A DNA stretch of 64,000 nucleotides from Rhodotorula mucilaginosa (Eukaryota > Basidiomycota > Microbotryomycetes > Sporidiobolales > Sporidiobolaceae). The stretch lies in NCBI GenBank assembly GCA_034406715.1, contig CP137878.1, positions 310,001 through 374,000 on the forward strand, in the 5' to 3' direction. The notes under the pieces are model-generated. The model was not told the origin of the DNA. It was given only the letters and a program-made list of their open reading frames with translations, and ran no database searches. The first letter of the stretch is position 1; each line of letters begins with the position of its first letter. Of the stretch, positions 11,166 to 22,864 are shown piece after piece. A program made the position numbers and the translations under genes.

Positions 11166-14100
11166 GCTACGAGCTGTGCAGGTCTCCCACACAGTCTCGA
11201 GCCGTCACCGCGGCACCCGAGGGAGAAGAAGGAACCGGAAAAGGCGGCGAGCGCTGCTCTCACCTTCCGCCGTCAGCTCGTCGAACAATTTCCCGTGCAG
11301 CTCTCACCCTGGCGGGCTCGTAGCGAAGCTTCTCCAGCTCGAACCTCACCTATGCAACCGCTGATCTGGTCCGATTGGCCACAGAGTGAGGGCCGACGCT
11401 TCTTTCTCACACCTCCGGGACAGTTTTTTCTTCCGGCAACCTTTTTGCTCGCACTGCACACTTGCTCGCGGTTTCAACAAGGCGATCCTTTCCGTTTCTG
11501 GGTTTCACTTTCACAGCTTCTTGCGAATAATATTCTCGAGACTAATCAGATCGAAGCCTGCACAGATGTGGTGCCTCGAAGGGTTTAAATCTCTCGCCGC
11601 CTCTTATCTTCCTCCCGCTTTACGGTATCAGACCGCATGTGCGTTACTACACTTTGCACCTAAAAGCCCGGCCGGGGCCTGCTTTACTTCCGCCCTTTTC
11701 GCAGCTGGTGCTCCCCTCGCCCGACGGCACCGACGGCACTTGGCTCGCCCCGCCAGTGCCGCCACCGATTGCAACTCTCTCGCCCGCAGCTCGCCCTTAC
11801 TTGTCGCGTCTTCGAGCTGGCGTCCGACTACGAGATCTCCCTGGGGATGCGCCCTCGAACTGACAGCAGCGTGCGGCGACATGCATTTTTGCCAGCTCCG
11901 CCGACTCCGCTCCGACCGCTCGACTCGCTCATGCTTCCCGGTTCGGCTTGAGCTGCTGAGCCCTCCGAAACTTGCAAAGTGGGCACCCTGCTTTAAGCTC
12001 TACGTACGGATCAAGCTGCCGGCGACGGGCTAGCCAACTCCGCTCCATCCGCGCCGGCCGCAAGCTCTCATGATCATTGTTCCCGCCACAGCTTGGCATT
12101 CCGCTTCGCGTGTCGGCGGAGAGCGATGGCCGAGCACATAGTCGAGCGCTTCCTCCGCTGGTTCGTCACCCCCAGAGATTAGCTTGGTGCACACTCGCGA
12201 AGCCTGCCGGTCTGGCCAGCGCAGCCGCAGCTTGCGCAAGGCCGGCGCAAGAAGTTGCAATCGGAGCTGAGAACGTGGGCGGGATTTCTCGGCGCCACCC
12301 CAAGGCGGCATACGAAAGCCGGAACAACAGCGGCCACTTGAGGAACTTTGCTGTACTTACGTGTGTACAGTAGGGACTCTGTCCGCGCGCTCCCCGTGCC
12401 AGCCGCATAGCTTTACTTGGGAAAACAGCCCTTCGCGCGAAGCTTGGACTGGCTTGGACCGGGCTGCAGGGCCGTGCGCTGTGTCCCATGTCCGGTGCGG
12501 CTTGCGCAATGCTTTACGGGCCCACATGTATACTTGCTGACTTGCTCATATCAAGAGTACCCCCCGAGCTAAGCGAGCCTGCGACTTCATGTCGAGAAGT
12601 TTATGATATGTCGCGCGGTCACAGCTCTTTGAGCCCCGGACATGAAGCTGTGTTTCAGCGCTCGCAACGCCGGAATCTCTCTTGCACATCCAATGTTCCT
12701 GTAAGCTCCAGGGATCACATCGCGCTATGATCCTACTTGCAATTGCGAACGGGCCTCGAGGTCAAAGTTGGTTGTTGGTTGACTGATCCATCGTCGTCTG
12801 AATGTTCGATCATTCCCTTGATCAGCTCGCTTGCAAAACGTCAGAGTTTCCGCTCCTGGCAAGTCGGCGAGTTGTCCGAGTTCCAGCCTTCTTCCCTTAA
12901 TTGCTTCTTTCGACAAAGCTTCCATCATCAGCCGCTGCAGATCAATTGCAACGAGAGCCAGCAGCAGTTCTTTCTCGACCTCGGTCCTCGGAGCGACTCA
13001 ATCTTGCATGCTTCTGGCTCCGACTGCAACATTTCGTGCGAGCCGTGCGTCATGCGTCACCGGGACGGGACCGCAAAGCATGACGACGATCCGGACTGTC
13101 ACGTTCCGCAGCGAACGTTCGCTCCCGAGGCACGCGGCGGGCTCCTGCAAAGCTGCGCCATCATCTCCTTGCATCGGCATGGCACAACTTTACTACTTGC
13201 TTCATAAAGCTTATGTACCGACGTATTCGGGGGTGCACCCCTTCAGATGCTCCAAGTTCGCCGCGCGACCGGGCGCGCTGCAGCTGCAGACGCTTGCGCT
13301 GCGCTTCCTTAAGTGGTCCGCGCATACAGAATGCAGCTGCTCAAGTTAAGAAAGGCACTCCGAGAGCGCAAATAGGGGTCGGCGAGTACGTGCACGTGCA
13401 CGTCCAATTCGAAGAGCGAGATCCGCCCATGCTTGCCCATGCCACAGATCAACCCGCCCCCGGACTTTTCGCTTGCGGTGCTCTGAGTCGTCACAGGCCG
13501 AGGGAGAAGCTTTATCATGACACCCTGCAGCTGTGCGCATGAGTGTGTGATAGCACCGCCGGAGCGGAAGACAGGCACGAGAGGGGATGGTACATAACGA
13601 CTCGTTGCGAGGGCCTCGTGGCTTTGAATCACGCAGCACCGTAACGCCCTGTACTGACTCATGAATGCAGCCGCGTACCGATGTAAACCTGTTTTGCATG
13701 TGTATGTAGTAATGGCAGGGCCGAAAGGAAACTGCCAGAGCTTGCAACTCTGTAAGCAGCGATGCCCGAACGAGACCGAACGAGCTGACCGGCCGGAGCT
13801 CGTTGCCGGCGGTCAAGGACCGAGACATGCATATGAATGGCGTCAAGTGAGATGAGCATGTCAAGAACCGCCCACAGGTGTTCAGCTCGGCGTCCGCTGT
13901 AATCGTGATAGGTCTGAAAGCGCAGGATGGAAGCAAATCGTTGTCACAAGGCGCTCGGCGCTACGTAGAGCGAAGTTGGGGGAAAGCGATTCGTGTGATA
14001 AGAGTGTCGGGGACAGGACTCTAGAGCTTTGAGGAGCAAGTGGGAGACGCATCGACGTGCAGCGAAACAGCAAGCGGGGCACGCGCGTCGGCTGCTCGTC

Positions 14101-14295
14101 CTGGGAAGCGTGAGGCTCGTCGTCCACCTTCGAATCTCTGCGACGGCGTCGAGTCGCCAGATAAGGGGTGACGAACAACAGGACTGCGAAGGCGTTACAA
14201 GGGTATCGGGTATGTACAAGGTTGTGTGGCCGGGTGGTGGATCACCGACCTGCGGCGGCTGCCATGGCGCTGTGAGCAGGTATCTTATCACCCGG
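11166..14295. other. Gene-poor stretch, about 3.1 kb
   Basis: This is the longest stretch without a supported gene. It lies upstream of the CENP-B-type gene and downstream of the SCOC-like gene, both minus strand. Open frames of 100-240 codons occur on both strands (for example plus 10857-11588, plus 11386-12033, minus 13936-13346), but they overlap each other, lack recognisable domains and show no convincing exon chains. The heptamer GCTTTAC occurs at 11617, 11681, 12410 and 12510. It may be a long regulatory region or 5' UTR, or hold a non-coding RNA. Confidence 0.4.
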
Positions 14296-14818
14296 TCAGT
14301 TCTCTGCTTCCCTGAGAATGAAAGGGGAGGGGAGGGACGCACTTGTTCCGGGTGAGGTTGTCGATGTCTGCGGCGAATGGGCCCAAGAATGGGGGTCAGT
14401 CTCGCAGAGCCTGGCGGTGGCGGAGGAGGAGGAGGCGGTTGTGCTTACAAGTCTGGAGGGTCTCGTTCCCTGATTTGAGTTTGTCTGCCTCGCCCTGGAC
14501 TTGGTTCACTCGTTGCAAGAGGGCTGTAACAGGCGCGAGGAGGGGGTCAGATGAGGGGGGAGGGAGGTGGGGCCTCACCTCACGAGGGCATCTCACCTCG
14601 GAGTCCTTCCTGCTTGCTTGTGATGCTCCTGTGGGGGATATGTGTGAGGTCTCGAGTCTGATACCCACCCAGCAGGACGAGGATGAGCATACTTTACGAG
14701 TTGTTCCTTTGCTTGGATGTCGGCGGGTGAGATCGAGTCTTCGGCGTCGGTGTCGGGTTGTGGTGGTTGCGCGACTGGCGCTGGTGCCCACGGGTCGTCC
14801 GCGTCTACGCTGCTCATC
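14296..14818 (-). CDS. Short coiled-coil protein, SCOC/UNC-69-like
   Basis: Five exons give a protein of about 98 residues. It begins MSSVDADDPWAPAP and continues SPADIQAKEQLVKYAHPRP. A small exon (SITSKQEGLR) is followed by ALLQRVNQVQGEADKLKSG and NETLQTYIDNLTRNKEAEN with TGA at 14298-14296. The C-terminal half is a leucine-heptad coiled coil followed by a Y-I-x-N-L motif, as in SCOC. SCOC family proteins bind Arl1-type GTPases at the Golgi and act in vesicle traffic and autophagy. Splice junctions (GTGGGT/CCCACAG, GTGAGA/TTACAG, GTAAGC/CCGCAG, GTGCGT/CTCAG) all keep frame. The gene is divergent from the G-patch gene, 293 bases away. Assignment rests on a short match, so confidence is moderate. 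Confidence 0.65.
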
Positions 14819-15111
14819 TGCTCGAGTGCCAGTTGTGGGTCAAAGAGGAGAGCCGATGATGAGTGTGAGAGCGAGGAGGCGGTGCAGCTCTGGCTCTTCC
14901 CAACTCGCACTCGCTCACGTGCATAGTGTGATTCAGAGATTGATTCAGAGACAAGTTGCGTCGCTGCTGCCGCTACGAGTACGCCAATCCCCTCGCAAGC
15001 AAACCGACTCGCGCCAAAAGTCTCTCCCTGCCGTCCGCCATCAAATCCCAGCTCGAACCTGCTGCAAACCCTCATCTCGCCTCAACTGGCACGACGCACT
15101 GACAAGCCGCC
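14819..15111. promoter_or_regulatory. Shared divergent promoter region (SCOC-like / G-patch genes)
   Basis: Only 293 bases separate the two divergent start codons, so the promoters must be shared or overlap. No clear TATA box is visible. Confidence 0.5.
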
Positions 15112-16156
15112 ATGACCGCAAAATCGTTCGATTCCGCCACCTACCTCCGCGGTCTCGGCTGGCAGGGCCCCGGCTCCTCGCTCAACAACTCGGCCAACGG
15201 CAGGGCGAAACCCGTCACCGTCGTGCAGAAAAAGACCCTCGCAGGCATAGGCAGGGACCGCGATACCAGCTTTGCCTGGTGGGATGCCGTCTTCTCCAGC
15301 GTCGCCAACAAGGTCGGATCCTCTCAGGTCCGTTCTCGTCCTCTGTCCTCTCTTTTCCTTGCTCCGACTAACCCACGGCACACACACACAGCCGGAACAG
15401 CGACGCACCACCACAGGCATCCTCTCCCACCGACCACCTCCACCAAAAGCCAACGCGTACGACGAATCACCTCAAACTCAATCCAGCGGGTTGAACCTCG
15501 ACGCCATGGCCGCCGTCAAGCTCGAACAAGCGCGCCGCCAACTCTACAGCGGGTTCTTGCGCGGTTCAGTCATCAGCGGATCCAAGGACGACGAAGAGGA
15601 TGAAGAGGCTGTGACCGGCTCAAAGGGGAAGAAGAGGAGCCGCGAAGAGGACGACGACGAAGAAGGCAGTCCGGTGGCGTTGAGCAAGGCGGAACGGAAA
15701 GCCGCTCGGGCGGCAAAGAAGGAAGCCAAGGCGCAGAAGAAGTTGGACAAGGAGGCGCGGAGAACGGCCAAGAAGAAGAAGGGCAAGAGCGCGGCAGGCG
15801 GCGAATCGTCAACTGGCGACGACTTGTCCGTCACAAGCGCGAGTGCGAGCGCGAGCGCGAGTCGCGCCACGAGCGTCGACACAGTCGATTCAAACCCGAC
15901 TGTCGAACCGAGCCTGCGCGAGAAAGCCTTACGGCGACAGCGGAAACAGAAGTCGAGCAGGCAACTGGTTGGCGAAACCCCGTCAGTTTCGAGCACCTCG
16001 ACCTCGTCCTTGCCGTCCGAAGCGGAAGCTATCGACATCGACGTCGACGACGAGCTCGCGCGCGCGAGGAAGGCGATCCGGAGAGCGGCCAAGGAGGAAC
16101 GGAGAGCTGCTCGAGCGGTAGCAGCGGCGGCGGCGGCGGCAGGAGGCGCCGTGTGA
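15112..16156 (+). CDS. G-patch nucleolar protein, TMA23/GPATCH4-like
   Basis: Two exons (15112-15327 and 15392-16156) give 326 residues. The N-terminal G-patch contains YLRGLGWQGPGSSL, then KPVTVVQKKTLAGIGRDRD and the short FAWWDAVFSSVA, the WW-x-x-F box typical of yeast Tma23 and human GPATCH4. A following YSGFLRGSVI-like segment (QLYSGFLRGSVISGSK) matches the 'F-x-x-G' block of the same family. The rest is a lysine- and glutamate-rich tail with KKKKGKS-type nuclear or nucleolar signals, alanine runs and coiled-coil propensity. Family members act in ribosome biogenesis; G-patch proteins often activate DEAH helicases. The intron ends in a CA repeat (cacacacacacag). Function is inferred from family only. 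Confidence 0.82.
15379..15390 (+). repeat. CA microsatellite at intron 3' end
   Basis: A short (CA)n run directly precedes the acceptor AG of the only intron of the G-patch gene. Confidence 0.7.
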
Positions 16157-16913
16157 AGAAGAGAGGGCCCGGCGCGGTCCTGTCTTCGGTACGCGGTTCA
16201 AAGCGTCGCAGGTGTTTCCTTGGTGTCCTTTCCATGCTCTTTCCTCCTTGTTGACAATATTACTGCCGCCTTCTCTCTCTCTCTCTCTCTCTCTTGTCGC
16301 GGCGCTGATGGTCTCGGGCCTCGGTTTTCGCCACTTCGCAAGGCGCGCATACTACTCTCGCCTCCTCGCCGCGGCGCTCAGAACCTCGCCACGTATCCGA
16401 TGTCGAGTTGGGCGCTACGTACGCTGTGGCTGCCTTCGGGAGCTCGCTTTCTTCGACTCGTCCTCGCAACTCCGCGCGACCGTCGCGCTCGCACCGCTTT
16501 CGCTCCTATCACTCCGCGGCGAACCCGACGTCTTCTCGACCGCGCGCCGCGCTCGACACGCGCAACAACAAACATTCCCTTTCCGCTTTCTTCTTCGAGC
16601 TTCGCGGAGAAGAACTCCCTCGTGATGACCCAATGGCGCTTTGACCTCCTCACGCGTACGAGTCTCTCTCGCGCGTCGCGTCCGCTCGGCAACCTTCGCG
16701 CTAATAAGCGCGCGTCGTCCGCCCCACGTCGTCGTTTGTTTTGATTCCCCGCAGCAAGCATGGGCGGTCGGTTGACCGACCGACGAGGAGGAGGACGAAC
16801 GTGTAAAGAAAAATTCCGGCCTCGTTTCGCTTGTTTACCTTCGCTTCTTCTCCTTACGACCTCACCCTCATCCTGGCAAGGACGCACGAAACTCGACGAT
16901 CGTCAGGACGGAA
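16157..16913. other. Intergenic, 757 bases, with TC microsatellite
   Basis: This gap lies between the G-patch gene and the next plus-strand gene. It is CT-rich, with many cgcgc/ctcgcg stretches, and includes a (TC)n microsatellite. It probably holds a 3' UTR and the promoter and leader of the downstream gene. Open frames on both strands have no recognisable motif. Confidence 0.45.
16272..16294 (+). repeat. (TC)n microsatellite
   Basis: About eleven uninterrupted TC units lie about 115 bases after the G-patch gene stop codon. Pyrimidine runs like this are common in promoters and leaders of GC-rich basidiomycetes. Confidence 0.85.
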
Positions 16914-18956
16914 ATGATTTCGAGTCTGCTCAACTTGCGCAAGAGGGCCCTCACCTCGCCTGCGTCGCCTCCTCCTTCTCCTCTCGCGTCGTCGAACTCT
17001 GTATGTCAGCCCCCTCCTCTCTAAGAGAACGCGTTTCTTCTGTTCTCGTCGTACTGATTCGGAGACATCATGTTCCGGACTTCCAGGCGCGCCCGAATCC
17101 TACCATGTCGCGTCTGTCGCGTCTCGGCGGTCTCACGTCGCGTCGCAAAGTGGACTCGCTCCTCAGCCCGACCACCATGACCGACCCAGCCGAAGATGAC
17201 GACGATCCGTTCTCTTTGCCCGTATCGAGTCGTTCGCTCGGCGCAAGTCTCAGACCCCTGAAGCAGATCCGTCGCCAGTCGAGATCGTTCTCTTCCGCCT
17301 TTACCGCCTTGTTCCCGCCTTCTTCTCCTTCCCCTTCCACGCCCGCGTCCGGCACAGCGACACCGCTATCATCTCGTTCCCCTGCTTCCCCTCTCACACC
17401 GTTCATTACCGTACGACCCCGTTTGACCAGCGAGAAGAAAAAGAAGACGGGAGGGCGGAGAGGCAAACGCAACGACGGCATCAAACGGCGGATCAGTTAC
17501 CCGCTCCTGTCGCGCGCGTCCTGCGATCAACCTGACCGAGTCGTCGTCCGCGAGAGTTGGGGCACGAGGGACGAGACGCAGAAGTCGCCGACGCCGTGCA
17601 CGCTTGGACACCTGGCTCCCTTGCCGATTACCTCTAACTACGAGTCGTGCATGGACCAGTCGGGATCGCCCGTGGTGCCAGAATGGACGACGATGACGAC
17701 CACTACCACCACCTTCGTACCGCAAGTGCCAGCTCGGGCCAGCTTGGCGACGTCCACGCAAGCCGTTCATCACGACGCTCACCCCGGCGATCTCGCCGGA
17801 GAGGATTCCGCTTCGCGATTCTCTGCATCGACGGCGGAGGAGAGCATCTACTCAACAGCGACCGACTCCTCTGCCACCTGGGTCAAGTTCCCGTCGACAA
17901 TGACAGTGTCGGCGACTGCCGAGGCGCCATCCATCGTCCACTTCGCCGGCCTCGCCGGAGACGAGTCCACCGACCTCGCGTACTCCCCATCTCTCGTGTT
18001 GGACGTCCAGTCCAGCGGAGAAAACGGAGACGAGATCCTGACTGCGCCGTCGTCGCCCGATTTTCGCTGCGAACCTCCTCCGAAGACGACGACGAAAATC
18101 TTTGCGCCTGCATCCGCGCCCGCGACGCTGGCTTGGACCAGCAGAGACAGCCGTACTGAGAATGCGCTGCAGTCGACTGCGACTCCGAAAAGGCAAAGGC
18201 ACCCTCATCGCCTCTTGACGCCACCGCCGACGCCTCACCTCGTACCCGTTCGTTCGCGCCTGCACACGCCCGAGAACCTCGAAATCTCTCCCCCGAAGTA
18301 CACCGGTCTTGTCTCGAGCACCGCCGCCCATTCGCACGATGACGCCCCAGGAGGGGGGTCGACGAGGGACTCGCTCCTGTCGCTCACGCTGGCCGAGCTT
18401 TCGGACGAGATGGCCCACATTCGCCGCCGTGCGCACTCTACCAAAAGGTGAGGGTCGGGAGAGGGAATCTGAATCCTTGGTTCCATTCACTGATTGATAT
18501 GGAACGTTTGGGAGCAGCAGCGACAGCGACTCGGACAGCGACATGTCGTCCCTCTCTCCTTCCTCTTTGCGAACTTTCCTCTTCCCGTTGCCGACATACT
18601 CTCACGAGGAAGGACCGCCATCGTTCCTTGACCTCCAATCGCACTCCTCGCGAGAGTCTCTCACTACTGACCCTTTCAACCCTTTGCCGCCGCCGACGAC
18701 GACGATGACAGTTCGTGCTCCTAAAGCCCCCAAGCGCCAACAGCGTCTTTTGCGCCGTATCTCCCAGCGCCTTTGCCATGCCCGCCTGCCTCCTTCTCCC
18801 CCAACTTTCCCGACAACGCCGACTCGTCCCCCACGTCAAGAGGATGAAAACTCGCCCGACATGAGCCCGAGTTCGGAATCGCTCCTTCAAACTCCGACTC
18901 GTTCCAGCTTCGCTCATCGACTCGCCAGGCAGTCTTTACATTTCTTCACCAGATGA
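16914..18956 (+). CDS. Hypothetical Ser/Pro/Thr-rich disordered protein
   Basis: I do not recognise a family. Three exons (16914-17000, 17087-18447, 18521-18956) give about 627 residues. The start MISSLLNLRKRALTSP is chosen because its exon ends at GTATGT and splices in phase 0 from TTCCAG to ARPNPTMSRLSRLGG, with a CTGAT branch site before the acceptor. The longer frame from 16760 needs no splicing but starts in low-complexity sequence. The protein has basic patches (KKKKTGGRRGKR), many SP/TP sites (LTPPPTPHL), an acidic Ser-Asp repeat at the second splice junction, and a basic C-terminus. There is no membrane segment or catalytic motif. SP/TP clusters suggest phosphorylation by CDK or MAPK, but this is inference. 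Confidence 0.65.
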
Positions 18957-19328
18957 GACTTTTGAGGCCCGCCTCGACGTCTGATCTCGTCCCACTTCCG
19001 CCAAAAGACTCCGCAACAAATCAAATGATCCGATCTGCTCTTGTAACTTCATCGGATAGGGGGAGACACTGTACAACTGTAGCATATCGAACTGAAGGGA
19101 AACAAAAGTAGCATAGCCATTCGGTGCATGAACAGAGATGCAAGTCTTGAGTCGACCCGGGGCCGGGAGCTCGCTCTGACGATGGAAAGTAGCGAGTATA
19201 GCTGTAAATACGGATTTGCACTGCATCGACATTGACTCTTGTACGAAAGATCCTGATAAAGAAGAACAACAAGAAGACGAGCAACCGGAGAGAAGAGAAA
19301 AGAGGCCGCAAAGATGACTGGGAGGTGG
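18957..19328. other. Convergent intergenic region
   Basis: This 372-base gap lies between two convergent genes and should hold both 3' UTRs. Nothing else is seen. Confidence 0.5.
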
Positions 19329-19470
19329 CTAGTGTGCCAGGTCTTCCCAGAGCCGACCGGCTGTCTTGGACAAGTCCTTGACCTCGGTGGTGGAGAAGTA
19401 ACCGGCAGCAATCTTGGCGTCGATCTCGACGCGACTGTCGGGCGGGATGAGGTCTTCGGGAACTGTTGGA

Positions 19471-19505
<35 letters not shown>

Positions 19506-21630
19506 AAATGCCGCATGTCAGATTTTCCTGTCGATTCGGGAGGAAGGGAATCCGAGGAGAGAAGTGTGCTTACTCTCATACCGACGGTTGATGGTGATAC
19601 CGCTTCCGACAATGGCGTTGTACTTCATGTCCGACATGGAGATCATCTTTGCCGAAGGAAAGCCCGAGCGGCGGACAAACCAGGTCAGCACCCGCTTCAG
19701 GACAGCTTCGCCTGACAGGACGCAACTCACGTTGTCAATCTTCTTGATACCGAGCCAGTGCAGGACGTCGGGCATCAGTTCCTGGTGGCGCATGTCTTTC
19801 ACGCCGGCAATGTTCTCCGTTCGGGCAAAGTACTGCGTCGCGTTGTCGCCACCTCGCTTGCGAGCGTTGTAGACCTGACAGTTGGTCTCGACTAAGGATC
19901 AGTTTTCGTTGCTCCCTAAAGGGAAAAGGCGAAAGAAAGGAGAGACTGACGAGGTACTTGGTCACTTCTCCGAGCGAGCGGCCCTCCTTGCGGTAGTACA
20001 CGGCTAAACCGACTCCGCCACGCTGGGCACACCGGATCGCTTCCATCATGCCGTAAATGAGGTACGGCCGGCAAGTGCAGATATCACTGCGGACAGTATC
20101 AAAGCTCCCGTCAGGACCGAGGACCGTTATGAGCGAGAACGAGGCAAGGGCACTGGACTCACGAGCCAAAGACGTCGGAGCCGTTGCATTCGTCGTGCAC
20201 GCGAAGGGTGAGCTCCTTCGACTCGTCGCGGAGGTAGTCGGGGTTGCCGAACTGTTTGCGCGAGCAAGGAACGGTCAGAGGCCTGAAAAGGGAACGAACA
20301 GCGTGAAGAAAAGGGAGACGCACGATGTAGACGGTGAGACCACCGATCGGAGGCAGGAAAGTCTTCAAGTCGTGGCGGGTGAGCAATTCGGGATACATGC
20401 CGCCCGTCTCCTCAAACAAGGCGCGACGGAGCGTGCCCTCGCTGACGCCGAACCGCTCTGCGACGCCGGGCAGGTACCAGACGTTCTCGCACGCGACCTT
20501 GCTGACGTTGATCTCGACTCCGGCATCGAACCCAGCATGAGCCATATGCTGAGCAGCGACGTCGTCCGCCTCGCGGGCCGTCTTGGCCGCAGCCGAGTTG
20601 GCGCGGTTCTGGTTGATCCAGTCGGTCGGAGTCCGGACGACAATCTTGCCGTCGACTTCGAGCTCGCCGGCTCGGACCGCTTCGTCAAAGTCGTTCAGCT
20701 TGATGTGGGCGCGCGTGATGGCGATGGTCGGGCGGGCGTCGATCCCGGCGTCGAGGTAGGATTTGAACACTTGCGGGACGAGGTGGCCGTACGGGTCGAG
20801 GGTCACAATCTTAGAGCGGTCGTCCCATGCCGGGTTGTGAGGGACCGAGATGGGAGGTTCCGTGTTGGTGTAGTCTGTGAAGGGCGCGCGGGTCGGTGTC
20901 AGCAAGAACTCGACAGCGCGAAGGGACAAGTCGGGGGCACAAAAAGGCGACCGTGCGCCGCTTTCGCGCAGGCCCGCGTGCCCACGAGGGAAAGTCGCTT
21001 TGAAGAAACTCACCTGGCCTGTGGCTGGGGTCGATCTGTCCCGCTGCGGCGGCGATGGCGCGGTAAATCGAGTACGAGCCCGAGTACGCTCCGATCGCGT
21101 TCCTGACCTTGAGCGAGTTGGGTTGCCTACTCGCGACGACCGGTCCTCGTTCCTCCGGAGTCGGAGCTCCCCACCTGAGCGGGATCGGGTGAATCCCAAC
21201 TTGGCCAGGGTAAGTAGTCAAGACGACGCGGGACGAGTAACCCTTCGGGGCGGCTTCGGCGCGGGCGACCAACGAGGGCGAGACGGGGACGGCACTGGCC
21301 GAAGTGGTGGGGGCGCCGATCTCGGCGGCTTTGACGAAGGGGGTCGTGGGCGGCGAGGAGAGGGTGCCGTTCTTGAGAGGCGGGACGTGCGAGGACGCGG
21401 CCGAGACGCCGGCGAGACTGAGCGGCGAGGTCGGAGCGAGGGCGAGCGAGTCAAACTGCGCGCGATCGGTGCGGTCAGCATACTCGTTGACTGGTAGAGG
21501 ATAAGCAAGAGGCGCGGCGGCGGACCTTGTTCTCGAGATGAGCGTGCGATGCCTTCAAGTTCTGCAACTCTGCGAGGATCGCCTGCAAGATCTGCGGTTC
21601 GGTCGCGGTGTGTGGATGACTGCAAGCCAT
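19329..21630 (-). CDS. URC1: Uracil catabolism protein Urc1, GTP cyclohydrolase II-like
   Basis: Urc1 belongs to the RibA-like family and is required in fungi to use uracil as nitrogen source by the URC pathway. The N-terminal exon (MACSHPHTATEPQILQ) splices to FDSLALAPTSP. The conserved body contains VVLTTYPGQVGIHPIPLRWG, DPYGHLVPQVF, RPTIAITRAHIKLNDF, READDVAAQHMA, EINVSKVACENVWYLPGVAE, LPPIGGLTVY, HDECNGSDVFGSDICTCRPY, GVGLAVYYRKEGRSLGEVTK, NIAGVKDMRHQELMPDVLHW and DSRVEIDAKIAAGYF, ending WEDLAH. The Cys residues in NGSDVFGSDICTCRPY and the YRKEGR motif match the zinc and GTP sites of GTP cyclohydrolase II. At least seven introns are present; the last has a 28-C polypyrimidine tract. The pattern of conserved blocks makes the assignment firm. 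Partner genes URC4 and the uracil phosphoribosyltransferase are not in this window. Confidence 0.93.
19474..19501 (+). repeat. 28-base homopolymer G tract (C on the coding strand of URC1)
   Basis: An uninterrupted run of 28 G lies in the last URC1 intron, just upstream of the acceptor (ccctcctccaacag on the minus strand). The run is part of the polypyrimidine tract. Its exact length is doubtful, because homopolymers this long are hard to sequence. Confidence 0.9.
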
Positions 21631-22864
21631 GTCTAGAGTGTCGTATCGTGTGTGGGAAGAGAGAGAGAAGGGCTGAGCGCTCGCCGATGAGGCGCCACCT
21701 CGGGCGGCCCAGTTCCGATCCGCTCGCTCGCACGGCTCACCCGCTCTCGGCCGCCAACGTGCCGCTCGCCCCTTCCAGAGATTACAGTAGCGTCGTTGTA
21801 CTGATAGCGAATGATTGGCCTCTCCGGTCGCTTGTCCGGTATCGCGTATATTGATAGCGCCCCCCTGTCGTTGTAAGATTCACTCCTCCTGCGCGCCTTC
21901 TGGGACGCGGGCTGGCATCGGATTGATCAGGGCGTTCCGACCATCTTGTCCTCCTCTACTTACTCAGTGTGCTCATCCTGGCACGGCGGGACCGGTGCTG
22001 TCTCCCTCGGGGTCGCCGTCCACGGTGCGCAATGCCCGACTCGCCCGCCACTCCTCCTCCATCTGCACTGGCAGAGTTTGCCGCATTATCGGACGACGAC
22101 AGCCTCCCTCGGTCAAGCATTGACATAAGCCGGCGTACTCTTCTTGAGAGTTTGTTCAGTACATAGAGTAAGCGGCTTCCAAGGATTCTAGGCGCCTGGT
22201 CTGTCGGCTGTTACGCACGAAAAGTCGCCTCCCTGTTGCGCGATGGGATGTGGCGTAGCGAAGTTGCAGCTACCTTTGACCGCGTCGGTCGTGCAACTTC
22301 TCGGCAGCTTGTGCTGTCGGTAGAATCGCAGGTCGCGCACAGAGCACTGCAGGTAACCGAGCGAGGAAGTCTCGACAAGCAGAGTTGGCGGAAACGCGAG
22401 ATTTGAGAAAGCGGTCACCGAGGTGCAACCGGCTGAAGTTCCCACCGAGAGCAGCAGTCTTACCTTCGTTCGTACTGCTGGCAGCCCAGAGACCGGCTTA
22501 TACGCGAGAGCGTGGAAAAAGCGGCGGGGCCAAAGCGTCCCGTTGACGGAGATGCAGTATCAATCTGGGCACGACCACCGAGCCAAAGCACGAGGTCGAA
22601 GAGCAGACGCCTTAAGGAGAGAACAACAGTGCTGCTCCCTGCTCGGCAGGCTGTCATACGCTGGAGTCGGGACTCGGAAAGCGAGCGCACCGTCGAGCCC
22701 GTGTTTGAGAAGGCCGTCGTGAAGGGGAGTGCCACGTCCGCGTCAACCGGCAGCCGGGGCGAACCGGAAGCCGAGAACCGCAAAGACGAGAAATGCGCGC
22801 GCTTCCACTCGCTCGGTCAACTCGCACTCACTCACCACTCGGACCGACTGTAGCAGAGACAGAG
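21631..22864. promoter_or_regulatory. Divergent promoter region between URC1 and cytochrome c peroxidase
   Basis: This 1.2-kb region lies between divergent start codons. An inverted CCAAT box (attgg, 21814-21818) lies about 185 bases upstream of URC1. Open frames on both strands (for example minus 22783-22460, plus 22512-22853) carry no recognisable motif and overlap each other. No other element is supported. Confidence 0.45.

Noticed and set aside
11386-12033. Plus-strand open frame of 215 codons in the gene-poor stretch
   Set aside because: It overlaps other open frames on both strands, has no recognisable motif and has a chance-like composition for GC-rich DNA.
13346-13936. Minus-strand open frame of 196 codons
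   Set aside because: No domain, no supporting splice structure, and opposing frames are also open.
19474-19501. G28 run considered as a telomere-like or G-quadruplex regulatory element
   Set aside because: It is a homopolymer with no repeat unit and sits exactly in an intron polypyrimidine tract, which explains it.
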